Shown here piece by piece: positions 33,690 through 43,500 of a DNA stretch of 64,000 nucleotides (position 1 is the first letter of the stretch; each line of letters begins with the position of its first letter). The notes under the pieces are model-generated. The model did no database searches, had not been told where the DNA came from, and saw only the letters and a list, made by a program, of their open reading frames with translations. The translations under genes and the position numbers were made by a program. The stretch comes from Symsagittifera roscoffensis (Eukaryota > Xenacoelomorpha > Acoela > Convolutidae), in assembly GCF_963678635.1 (NCBI RefSeq), contig NC_087071.1, positions 29,438,141 to 29,502,140 on the forward strand, given 5' to 3'.

Positions 33690-34025
33690 TTCAGCCCAAA
33701 CCACCCCCTCCCCACGCATTTACCACACCCCCACTAAGCACTTAACATCCCCACTTTGATAGGTAATTATGTAGTATGGTTAAACATGTGGGGGGGGGGG
33801 GTTGAAGTGGTGTGGGGGGATTTTGTGGAGTAGACACCACGCCACCTCCGCGTTTACCTGTCCCGTTGGCGGTGCTTAGTGTTTATTGGGGGTGTGGTAA
33901 ATGCGGAGAAGGAGGAGGAGATGGGGGAACGAGGGGGGGGGGGGGGGGTACGTGGGGAGGGGAAGTATGGGAGTTGGGGGAGGGGGTGGCGATGGTTTTT
34001 TTTGGGGGGGGGGGATGTAGGGGGA
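33690..34025. repeat. G-rich low-complexity tract with inverted repeat
   Basis: Long G runs (10-12 nt) and GGGGAGG/GGTGG repeats on the plus strand. 'cgcatttaccacacccccac' (33.72 kb) is complementary to 'gggggtgtggtaaatgcgg' (33.89 kb). The frames at 33812-34096 and 33854-34039 are Gly- or Pro-rich low complexity, not genes. G-quadruplex formation is plausible. Confidence 0.65.
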
Positions 34026-34322
34026 TTATCTTCACACAAAACTTAATCATTTTTAGAAAAAAAATTCATTACATTGAAAGCAATAATGGATTATAATCGA
34101 TTAAAAAGAAAGTTAATGGATTTTTTTTTCAAAATAATCGATTAAAATGGAGTAAAAATCCATTACATTCTCTACATTTGCCATATTAATCGATTGTATA
34201 GACAACGCTTTAGTCAACAAAAACCCATTTAATCGGTTTTTATCCATGAAAATTCGGTGCGAGCAGTTAGTGGCCAATTCTAACAGTAAGCTTTTTTACT
34301 TTTTTATACTGCTGTCGAAACG

Positions 34323-34395
34323 CGCCCCATTAGGCTAGCGGGAACGAATCCAGTTACCATTTCCAAGGCGTTGGTTCGAATCTCGCGCTGGCTCT
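34323..34395 (+). repeat. tRNA-like remnant, possible SINE head
   Basis: 'taggctagcggg' resembles an A box and 'ggttcgaatctcg' a B box, about 40 bp apart as in a tRNA. The T stem pairs only partly and no acceptor stem closes, so it is not a functional tRNA. Confidence 0.4.
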
Positions 34396-34637
34396 TTTAT
34401 TACAAAAAAGGTGGGACCAATCATCTAAACTAGTTTCGAAAAAAAGTTGTCATCAACAACTGAAAAAAGTAGTTTTATAATCGATTTTATTTGAGTATTA
34501 TCGAGACTGACGCAGAAAATCCAATGAAAATGATTATTTTTCATAAAATTCCAGTGCTGGTATTATTGTTTTAAAAGAAGACACGGAAAGACAAGATTTG
34601 ACTATTTTTGGGGTGTCAAAATTAACTATTTCAAATG

Positions 34638-35143
34638 AACAAGACTGCTCGTGTCAGGGCGAATCCCTGAATGTTCCGACTGCCTTTTAAGGTTTATGGA
34701 GCAGTAAAAGTATGAAAAAAATAAAGAATTAAAATTAGTAGAAAAAAAGTTTTTAAAAAATTTTGAGATTTTTTGTGAAAATCATTCCCCCTCCCACGCC
34801 ATATAAAGTACAATGCCATAATATTCCCTCTAAGTAACACACCAATTGTAGCAATTAAGCTTTTTTCCACCAATTTGGAACAATTTCCAATACGGAGTAA
34901 ATCTCCGCTTACGCGTTAATAGCGCGAAATATATCGCGCGTTAATTGTCCCAAATTGGCCAAAATGGCAATGTTACAGGTGAAGTATTTTTTCAAATTTA
35001 AGCTCAGGACAACAAAACTTTTCGAGTGATATGAAAAAATTCCGTCAAAAATGGCTAGTTAAAGAGTCGAAGTTTGTCTGAAGAAAAAAAACCCACCCCG
35101 AGCACAAATATTCCGTTACTTTTGTTACGAAAGTCGGAACAAT
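34638..35143 (-). mobile_element. HINE-like element
   Basis: Full-length copy from 'aacaagactgctcgtgtc' to 'acgaaagtcggaaca', with the conserved 'ttacgcgttaatagcgcgaa' core. Single, not tandem. Confidence 0.85.
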
Positions 35144-35798
35144 AAAACTTGCTGCTCAGATTGTTTTTAGTTCAAGAAATGTGTACTGTTTTTGGTTTGC
35201 AGTCCCTCGACTTCGGCTAAAATTAAACATAGAGTGCTGTTAAAATTCTGATGTAATTTTTATTAGATCTCGTCCATGATCAAAGTTAACCTGAAAATTT
35301 TAGTTAGTTTCGTTGTATACTAGATCTTTTCAAAAAAAGTTACTGGTTTGCACTGCGAGAACGCGTCGCGTTTTTTGTTCAAAAATTCTGCTTGAAAACA
35401 GTCAAAGACATTTTACGATTTTGAGAAACATTTTGATTTTGAGAAAAAAATGCTCATTTCAAACAGGTTTTTCAGGAAAACTAAATATTCTCCGAATTTT
35501 ATTCATAAATTCAATTTATAAAATTTAAAAAACAAAAGCAAGCGTTTCTTCAATTTTTTTCTGTTTTTTTTACTGTGAACAGTTTTTATACATCAATTGT
35601 GATTGGCTTGTTAGAATTTAAACCAAACTTAAGTTGTTGCTCAGAATTTTTTCAACAAATTCAATATGCATAAATTAACAAAAAAATTAAAAATCCTCTT
35701 ATTTTATGCTGATAATTGTCGGTGATACTTTGTCTAAATGGTTTCCTTTGATGCCATAAAATTCCGATTTTCAATTACTGCTTTGGGTTGTATTTGCT
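35144..35798. other. No gene recognised
   Basis: AT-rich sequence between a HINE-like copy and the MULE. The frame at 35313-35528 is not recognisable. Confidence 0.35.
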
Positions 35799-37620
35799 TT
35801 CAGGACATTTATGTGCCAGACATTTATGTCCAGGCAAAAACAGCCCAAAAAGCAAAATGTCCAAGACATTTGCTTCCCAGACAAAACTGTCCCAAAATTT
35901 TCCGGGCTATGGCCACACTAGTTAATGATCAGATTAATTTGATAAGCTCTCAATAGGAAGGATTAAAACGATAGGGCCACGCAACTGAGCAATTAGAACA
36001 GAAATTACTTTGCGCAGCATATTAGAGACAAAATTAAGACAGGACTCAAATCATTTACGCTTACCTACACAATTATCGCTTGATTGATAATGTTGCCAAA
36101 TTTAGACACGAGAGATCATATTTTCATTGTTATTGCTCTCGAGTTCATGTTGACAATGGAAATTTTTATGGCAAATAAAAACAACGAAATGCTATTTTAT
36201 GATGCATACGCATACTTCAAACATCGGATTCTAACAGACACCTCAATTTCGTGTTTTATCTAAATGCAATGGCCGTGTTCGCACTTTCCAAAATAACGTC
36301 ACTTTTATTAAGGATCACAGTCATTTTCCCGATCCAATCGATATTGAAAAACGAAAAATCAGGACAGCTCTCAAAACAAGAGCAGTTGTGGCAGATGAGC
36401 CACCACGTCAAACAATTCTTTCCGTTCAAAGAGACATCAACAGAGACACTGCAGCAGTAACCCCGAGCTAAAACTCCAACCAGAGGACGATTAACAAAGG
36501 AAAACAGAAGAAATGGCCTAGAATGCAGGAACCCCAATCCCTAATTAATTTTGAACTGCCAGAGTTGCTGAAAGTGACACAGAGTGGCGAGCGTTTCCTT
36601 CATTTTGACTCTGGACCTTATGATATCCAGCGAAAAATGGTTTTTCACCGCTCTTCCGGGACTCGACTTGCTCAGTGGCGCTGATGATTGGTTCTGCGAT
36701 GGCACCTTTTCTACGGCCCTAGTGCGTTCTTTCAGAAATACTTCATCCACGCATGATAACCGGGCGACCCAGAAGCAACAGTGTTGGAGGTTGGAATAGC
36801 AACTCTGTCAAGCTCGTGAACGGCAAGCACCCATCATTTTCCAAACTTATAGAAAAATTTCAAGACGAACAGAAAAACGTTGAAATCTTGATCGAAAAGT
36901 TGTGTGCCGGGCAAAAAGTATCACGTTATAAAAAACCTCTTTTTGTCAAACTTGACACAAACTTTTCCGAATTAGTTGCGGTCTACGACCCAAGAAAACT
37001 TCTAAGTTTCCTAAAAGGGCGCAGCAGCAACATCAAATTATTATTCAAAGTCAATTTATTTTGCAAAGTTGATATTGCGAAGCAATAATTTTCAATAAAT
37101 TTTTCTAAGTTGAGTTTTTCCCAGAAATTTTCAAAATTGAGCTGAACCCGTTTTGAAATTGGTAATATGATCAATGTAACCAAGCTTTTCCCATCCTTTT
37201 CCCTTTTGGCTCAATCAGGTCAACCCAATTCAAATTTGCCCTAGTTTACCCAATTTTGGGTTTTATAATTTCATATATTGGCTAATTACGAAAAGTTTTT
37301 GTCGGACCCGAGATTTGAACTTCAGACTTTTTGACCTTGATACTTATGACTTCATCGCTCGGCCAAATGCGCTTTTAAATTGTAAATTGTTCTTGAAAAT
37401 TTTGTCTCACTTTTACTGTTCTATAGCTAATTGTTACGCATAGAATCTAATTAAAGAACTATCAAACAACCTCAAAAGCCAAAGCATTAAAGATCACAAG
37501 GTCAAATCAAAGAAATTTTGCAAAACAGTTTCGGACAATTTTGTCCGGGACATAAATGTCTGGTACAATTTTATAATTTCGGACTGTTTTGTCAAGGACA
37601 CAAATGTCTGGGAAGGCATT
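35799..37620 (+). pseudogene. Dead FLYWCH-MULE DNA transposon with inverted ends
   Basis: The plus strand encodes pieces of a FLYWCH/Mutator-like transposase in the family order. First is KDHSHFPDPIDIEKRKIRTA (about 36315-36374), the end of a FLYWCH zinc finger and linker. Next are LHFDSGPYDIQRK (about 36599-36640) and, one frame away, ADDWFCDGTFSTA (about 36681-36719), the DGTF block at the start of the MULE transposase core. Finally GWNSNSVKLVNGKHPSF (36789-36839), followed by a 'KFQDEQKNVEI...AGQKV' tail, matches the C-terminal region. The catalytic core between DGTF and the tail is deleted. Imperfect inverted repeats rich in 'gacatttatgtcc' and 'cagacaaaactgtcc' words lie at 35799-35907 and 37518-37620 and probably are the TIRs. 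Target duplications were not resolved. Confidence 0.78.
37308..37376 (-). repeat. tRNA-like remnant inside the MULE region
   Basis: On the minus strand, 'ttggccgagcgatgaag' resembles a Leu/Ser tRNA A box. 'gaagttcaaatctcgg', about 50 bp on, resembles a B box and T arm. The acceptor stem does not close. Probably a SINE head or pseudo-tRNA. Confidence 0.4.
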
Positions 37621-37807
37621 ATTTACGGCAGCTATAGAAAAGCAGAACTCTAGTTTTGATTCGACATATAATGCTCTGTGCTTTCTTCGTTCATTGTTTC
37701 GATATATATTTAGTCTTCGCAGAACATGATGATCAGTGTTCAGTGAGTTATTTTTATCCTTGTCTCAGGCTGCAGTCTAACAAATCAGTAATTACTGGAA
37801 TATTTGG

Positions 37808-38152
37808 GCTCTTTGGGGGTTTAAAGATTGCGATTATGCCCAATTTGGGACAATTAACGCGCGATATCTTTAGGGCTATTAACGCGTAAGCGGAGATTTA
37901 ATCAGTCTTAAAAATAGTCCCAAATTGGTTCAAGGAAGCTTATCTGCCATAATTGATTTGTTAATATGAGCAAAACCTATCACTTTGCACTTAATATGAC
38001 GTGTGGGGGATGTTTTCACAAAAATTCTCAAATTAAAAAAATATACATTTTTATTTTTTTTTACATTTGAATTTTTCATGTTATTACAGCTTCATAGATC
38101 TTAAAAGGCAGTCCGAACATTCAAAGATTCGTCCTGATACGAGCAGTTTTGT
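37808..38152 (+). mobile_element. HINE-like element, 5'-truncated
   Basis: Begins inside the core ('ggggtttaaagattgcg') and ends 'gagcagttttgt'. It joins the next full copy at 38153 directly, with no spacer: a head-to-tail junction. Confidence 0.8.
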
Positions 38153-38677
38153 TGTTCCGACTTTCGATACGAAAGTGACGGAATATTTGTGCTCGGGGTG
38201 GTTTTTTTTCTTCAGACAAACTTCGACTTTTTAACTAGCCATTTTTGACGGAATTTTTTATATCATTCGAAAACCATTGTTGCCTTGAGCTTAAATTCGA
38301 AAAGATATTTCACCTGTGTTTATTTTTCGAGAAGTTATGAGGGTTTAAAGATTGCCATTTTGACCAATTTAGGACAATTAACGCGCGATATAGTTCGCGC
38401 TATTAACGCGTAAGCGCAGATTTAATCCGTCTTAGAAATCGTTGCAAATTATTTGGAAGAAGCTTATTTGCCATAATTGATTTGCTACAAGAATTTATCC
38501 TTTCGAACTTTAAATGGCGTGTGGGGGGATGATTTTAATACCAAACTTCAAATTTTAGAAAAAAAAATTTTTTCATTTTGTTTTATTTCATTTAATTCTT
38601 AAATGTTCTTACTGGTCGATAAACCTCGAAAGGCAGTCGGAACATTCAGGGCTTCGCCCTGATACGAGCAGTCGTGT
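38153..38677 (+). mobile_element. HINE-like element, full length
   Basis: A good reference copy of 525 bp. It starts TGTTCCGACTTTCGATACGA, keeps the inverted AGTCGGAACA near the right end and ends with CAGGGC-TTC-GCCCTG and 'gatacgagcagtcgtgtt'. Confidence 0.88.
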
Positions 38678-39091
38678 TTGTTTTAGATATACGAATACAG
38701 TTTTCTGCCACCTGCACTTTTGCTTGTTCATTATGGATAAGCAACAGTGATGGCGAGAATACAATAGTGTTTTCGGAGCAACAGGCTGTAGCCCAATCCC
38801 AGAGATGGATCAGTTTTTGCTGAGCGCATGTTTAATTGAATCAATGCTATTTCAACAATCATCCAGAGCTGTATCAAATTTGCTTTCTGATTTGGCCCCG
38901 ATCAAGGCTTAATTGGCGTTTACGTGCTTTTACGTTACCAGTGTTTCATTGCTGAAACAGTATAGTTACAAACTGCTCAGCGACTCTAATCCGTTTTTCA
39001 TACAACTTTTCAACTGTTGCGCAATATGTGAATGATAAAATTGATTTTCATAAAATTTCACGGGTATGCAGTTCAGAAGGTCCAAAAAGTT
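38678..39091. other. No gene recognised
   Basis: Intergenic DNA with mixed composition between repeats. No exon recognised. Confidence 0.3.
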
Positions 39092-39262
39092 CAGTGGCGG
39101 ATTAAGGGGGGGGGGCTGACAATAGGAAATCCATTTTGTTCCGACCGACACTAAAGTTACAGGGTTTTAGGAGAGCTTGGAAAATCATTTTGGTAGACCT
39201 AGAAAGTTTTTTTTTTGTAATTCCGCCCCCAACCCCCCGAGACAATTTTAGATCCGCACCTG
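39092..39262. mobile_element. hAT family C, short deletion derivative
   Basis: The ends CAGTGGCGGATTAAGG and TTAGATCCGCACCTG are the family C TIRs with mutations. The interior is reduced to about 140 bp. The A-rich flanks prevent a firm target-duplication call. Confidence 0.6.
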
Positions 39263-39576
39263 AAAAAAAATTTAAGCTAAAAACTCAGTTTCAAATCAGA
39301 ACCCGAAAAAAATTTCATTTCGATAACATGCAGTTAAAAAAATTTCTGGCATTTGAAATTTTTTTTGTCCGTAATATAAACAATGAACACAAGTAAAACA
39401 GTTTTTGGAAAATTTGTAGTTTTGCATTTAAAAATAATATCAAAAAAACTTCCAGTAACTATCAATTTCTTTTTGCTTGCGAGATTTTTTTTCTTAACTG
39501 CGTGGCCGCTTAAGTTTTTTTCAAAAAGTTGCAACTGAAACAAGGATAGCCGGCTACTGTAGTCTTAAGAACTACA

Positions 39577-40097
39577 AACAAGACTGCTCATATCAGGGCA
39601 AAACTCTGAATGCTCCAACTGCCATTTAAGCCTATGGAGCATTAATAACATGAAAAGTATAAAAGTAGAAAAAAATTGTTCTATCTAATTCAGAGTTTTT
39701 TTTGCGAAAATTGTTTCCCCACACGCCAAATAAACTACAAAGTGATCGATTTCGCTCCAAAAAACAAATCACTTATGGCAAAAAAGCTTCCTTCAACCAA
39801 TTTGGAACTGTTTCTAAGACGGTTTAAATCTGCGCTTACGCGTTAATAGCGCGAGTTATATCGCGCGTTAATCGTCCCAAATTGGCCAAAAGGGCAATTT
39901 TTAAAATCCCCATAACTTTATGAAAAATGATCACATGTGAATTATTTTCTCAAAATTAAGCCCAAGACAACAATACCTTTTGAATAATATAAGAATCCGT
40001 GTAAAATGGCTAGTTAAAAAGTCGAAACTTGTCTGAAGAAAAAAAACCCAACCCGAGCACAAAAATTTAGTTACTTTCGTATCGAAAGTCGGAACAA
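39577..40097 (-). mobile_element. HINE-like element
   Basis: A full-length but diverged copy from 'aacaagactgctcatatc' to 'cgaaagtcggaaca'. It lies 430 bp from the 3' end of the ORP gene. Confidence 0.83.
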
Positions 40098-40525
40098 ATA
40101 ATTGACGTGTTTTCTGCGTTCTGTGTGGTTTAAGAAAAAATCTTAAAAAAATAGATTTGGACATGTTCGACCACCGTAGCAAAAAATCTAATTGGATTAC
40201 ATTGTTTGTATAAAAACAACTTGAAAAAAAAACGAACAAAAAAGTTCAAATTTTAACTTGAAATTAGACCAATAGTCAAACCTTTTAACTGGATCTTCGC
40301 GCAGAGTTTTTTTTTGGAAATTTGTCAAAAAAGCGTCGCCTGTCTTGTTTTGACGCTTTCCCATTTTAAAAAGCCGTAAATCACGTTGTCAAGCGAAGAG
40401 TACTGGGTTTTTATCAATAGTTTTCCTACTTTATATCATTAGCTTTATTTTTGCAGGAAAGACAAATCTCAAACACAAAGTCAAAATGCATCAAATTTAG
40501 GAGCTGCTAAGATCAATGTCAAATC

Positions 40526-43500
40526 TTAGTTGCTGTTATCTCTGTCTTCCAAAGAATGTTTATACTTCCAATAATCATAGTCTTTTCCTTTTTTGTACAC
40601 CTCAAACAAACGATTTTCCCAGACTTCCCCTTCTTTGTCCATTTGTTTTTTCTTCTCACGCTGAGCTTGTTCGACTGCGTGTTTGGCTTTCTCGGCCTCC
40701 GGCCAGCTCCGTTCTTTGAGGTTGGCGATTAGATCTTGCCACACACGACGTGATTCGTACTCTTGTTGCTCGTCAAGCGGTCTAGTAATTCAAAAAGGTC
40801 TAGTATGACATAAATATTTGAAATTTCTACTACAGAGCTGATTTAAATTATCAGGAAAAAACAAACAAAACTTGAATTTTCAAACATGTTTTTCTCAAAT
40901 TGGGTTAAGATTAGACAAAAGTGAACTGAACAAAAGTTGCTGAGAATTTCACCAGAATTAATATGGTGCCATTCTTTCTCCGAAATTCTCAACAAAAATT
41001 TTACCCCAAAAATGGGTTATTTTGGGTTTTTTGAATTAATCAAAAATTACGCTGAAACTATTTAGTTAATTGAAAGAGAAAAATACATCACAAGGAGCCT
41101 CGTACACATCCCAACAAAATTTAAGAAGGGTTAAGTCTCCAAAAATTTGCGCAAATTTTTTAAAACTTGTTTTTAAGCAAAAAGTCTGGGTTTTATCTAG
41201 TAAAATCACATTTATGGAATATCAAGTAATTTTTTTTCTCTTATACCGGTTTTTGGAGAATTAACCCTTTTTAAACTTTGTTGGGCTGTGTAAGAGGCTA
41301 CTTGTGATATATATTTTTCATCAATTAACAAAGTAGTTTCAGCGTAACTTTTGATTAATTGAAAAAAGCCAAAATGACCCATTTTTGGGGCAAAATTTTG
41401 GTTGAGAATTTTGGAGAAAAATTTGCACCATATTAATTTTTATGAAATTCTAAGCAACTTTTGTCTCGTTCATTTTTTGTCTAATCTCAACCCATTTTGA
41501 GAAAAACGTGTTTGAAAATTCAAGTTTTTGTTCATTTTGTCCGGTTAATTTAAATCAGCACTGTATTTTGAGATATCCATTTTTAGTGACGGACCCTAAA
41601 AGTTTTCTAAAGGAGCCTTTGGCGCCAATTTATACTAACTGTGAGGTTGGAAGCGCGCGTTGAAAAAATGCGAATTTTTTGTCAACATTTTCCAAAAAGT
41701 ACCTAAAAACTCTCATTTTGGCCTGTTTTTTTTTATTTGGCAGTGAAAAGCGCCCACAAAGTACGGGCCATGACTTTTTCCAACTCTTTTTGATCATTTT
41801 AAAATCACAATACGAGAAAAACTAACCTGACTCGTTTCTTCAGAATTGTCATTCCATCTACAGTCAAAAATGGTCTCCACATATCATCTGAGATCTTGGT
41901 CTTTTTGTCGATACTGTCAGCAGTGAATATTTTCACCTCTTTGTTCCAGTGACCTTTCAACGATAGATTACATAGCTTTTTTCTATCGCCCCATCTCCCC
42001 AAGTTCGTTTAAAAATTATTTTTTCGCGAGAGCGTTTGATTTTGCAAGGTTGTGTATAAAGATCAAATGTTCGCAGCACTGGATAGTTGCGAGACATTAG
42101 GGTTCGTTCAAAACTGCATCAAAAAACTAAACTCAGCCAAAATAGCCGCTTGAGGAGATATGCATAGTGAGTTAAGTCCTTTGTGGTTAACTCATAGAGT
42201 AATTTCGGATAGGGTACACCGTCTGCTCGTCACGCTATCTTATTTTCGGCCGGATAGATTCGTGCAACTTCTTAGTCTAATACCGATCCTAATCTTACTC
42301 TTATACTTTCTAGTCTCAGGGTGTTTAACTAGTCTCTGCTAGGCACAATAGATCTAGGGTATACTGGTTTGTTGCGGCTTCTGAAGTTCTCTTGGAGAGA
42401 CAACTAATTTCTAAGTTAAATTCAAATCTCTCTGCTGCTGAAATTACAAGTAATTTCAGCACTTACAAATAAGTGGGTTGTTAGTTAGATGGATTATGAT
42501 TGGTTAATATTAAATACTTTACAGTGGTAAAATATCTAATTTATCCAATCATAAAATATAGTTTAGATCAGGTTCCAATAGCGAAAACTGCAAGTTTCAG
42601 GAAAACCATCTAAGACTATAAATCTTAAACTTTCTCGCGGTAAGAGTAGCAAGTTTTGCAATTTTTCTTCAAGTGAATTTTCTCAGATCAACCTTTATTG
42701 GCAATTTTGTGAAAACTAATAAATCAGTAAATTTAGGTAAAAATCTGAAAATGAACTTTATAAAATATTTATACAAACTACAAAATAATCTGTAAGATTC
42801 TTTATGTATCTTAGACTATGTACAAAATAGTCTGAATGTATCTTATCTGTAGGCCGCATGCAAACAAAATTAAAACTAGTGTGTTTTGATACCAAACACA
42901 AACTGAACCTTTAGAGTATTATCAATTATCAAAAAAAGTATCAAAATTTTACTGTAAAATTTACGATTGATTTATAATCTGTAAATTTTTTTTATTATAA
43001 ACAATTTTATCCAATTTTGTTACTGCGGGTAGCATTTTTGCAATAACAAACTAGGGTGAAACCGAATATGAAATATACTTTTTACACTTTGATTCTTTTA
43101 AATTTTTAAGCTCAGATTTCTTTCTTTTTTTTTTAAATTTTGTCAACTTTGTTTAAAACGACCCTGCAAAATTTGTGAATCAGAAGTCATACAGAGAAAT
43201 TCAAAGTAGGCCAAAAAACAATCAAAATATCAACTGTTCACTTTTTTCCGAGTTCTTAACGCTTTTCTCACCAAACTGGGCAAATCAGTTTTTGTAGTGT
43301 CGATCCTTGCAAACTGTTTCATTTTTTTTTCATATTTGACAATGTCACATTGCAGAAAAGTTAAAGTTTTGAGGAAAAAATAATTAACGAATTTTACAAT
43401 CCATCTACAGAAAACAATCTCATACGGTTGCTTAATAACTGTTTTCTTCAATAGGGTTTGTTGAAGACATGAAAAGTGAAAAGAATACATTTGTTATCTG

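Larger units (their letters stand above)
32090..34205. repeat. AT-palindromic repeat field (family D)
   Basis: Dense irregular clusters of ATAATCGATTATAATGG-type words at 32.10-32.11, 32.39-32.66, 33.29-33.50 and 34.08-34.20 kb, separated by family C and G-rich DNA. Many words are self-complementary, so single strands could fold. No tRNA or coding content. Confidence 0.65.

Noticed and set aside
33812-34096. Glycine-rich 94-residue protein
   Set aside because: Low-complexity G-run translation with a proline-rich antisense frame; no gene signals.
34323-34395. Functional tRNA gene
   Set aside because: The T stem is mismatched and the acceptor stem cannot be formed.
38153-38677. Classical Helitron
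   Set aside because: It lacks the TC start and CTRR end; subterminal inverted repeats fit Helentron-type elements better.
42160-42342. Hydrophobic 60-residue frame that could be a membrane peptide
   Set aside because: It lies in an ORP intron, with no start context, conservation or neighbours to support it.
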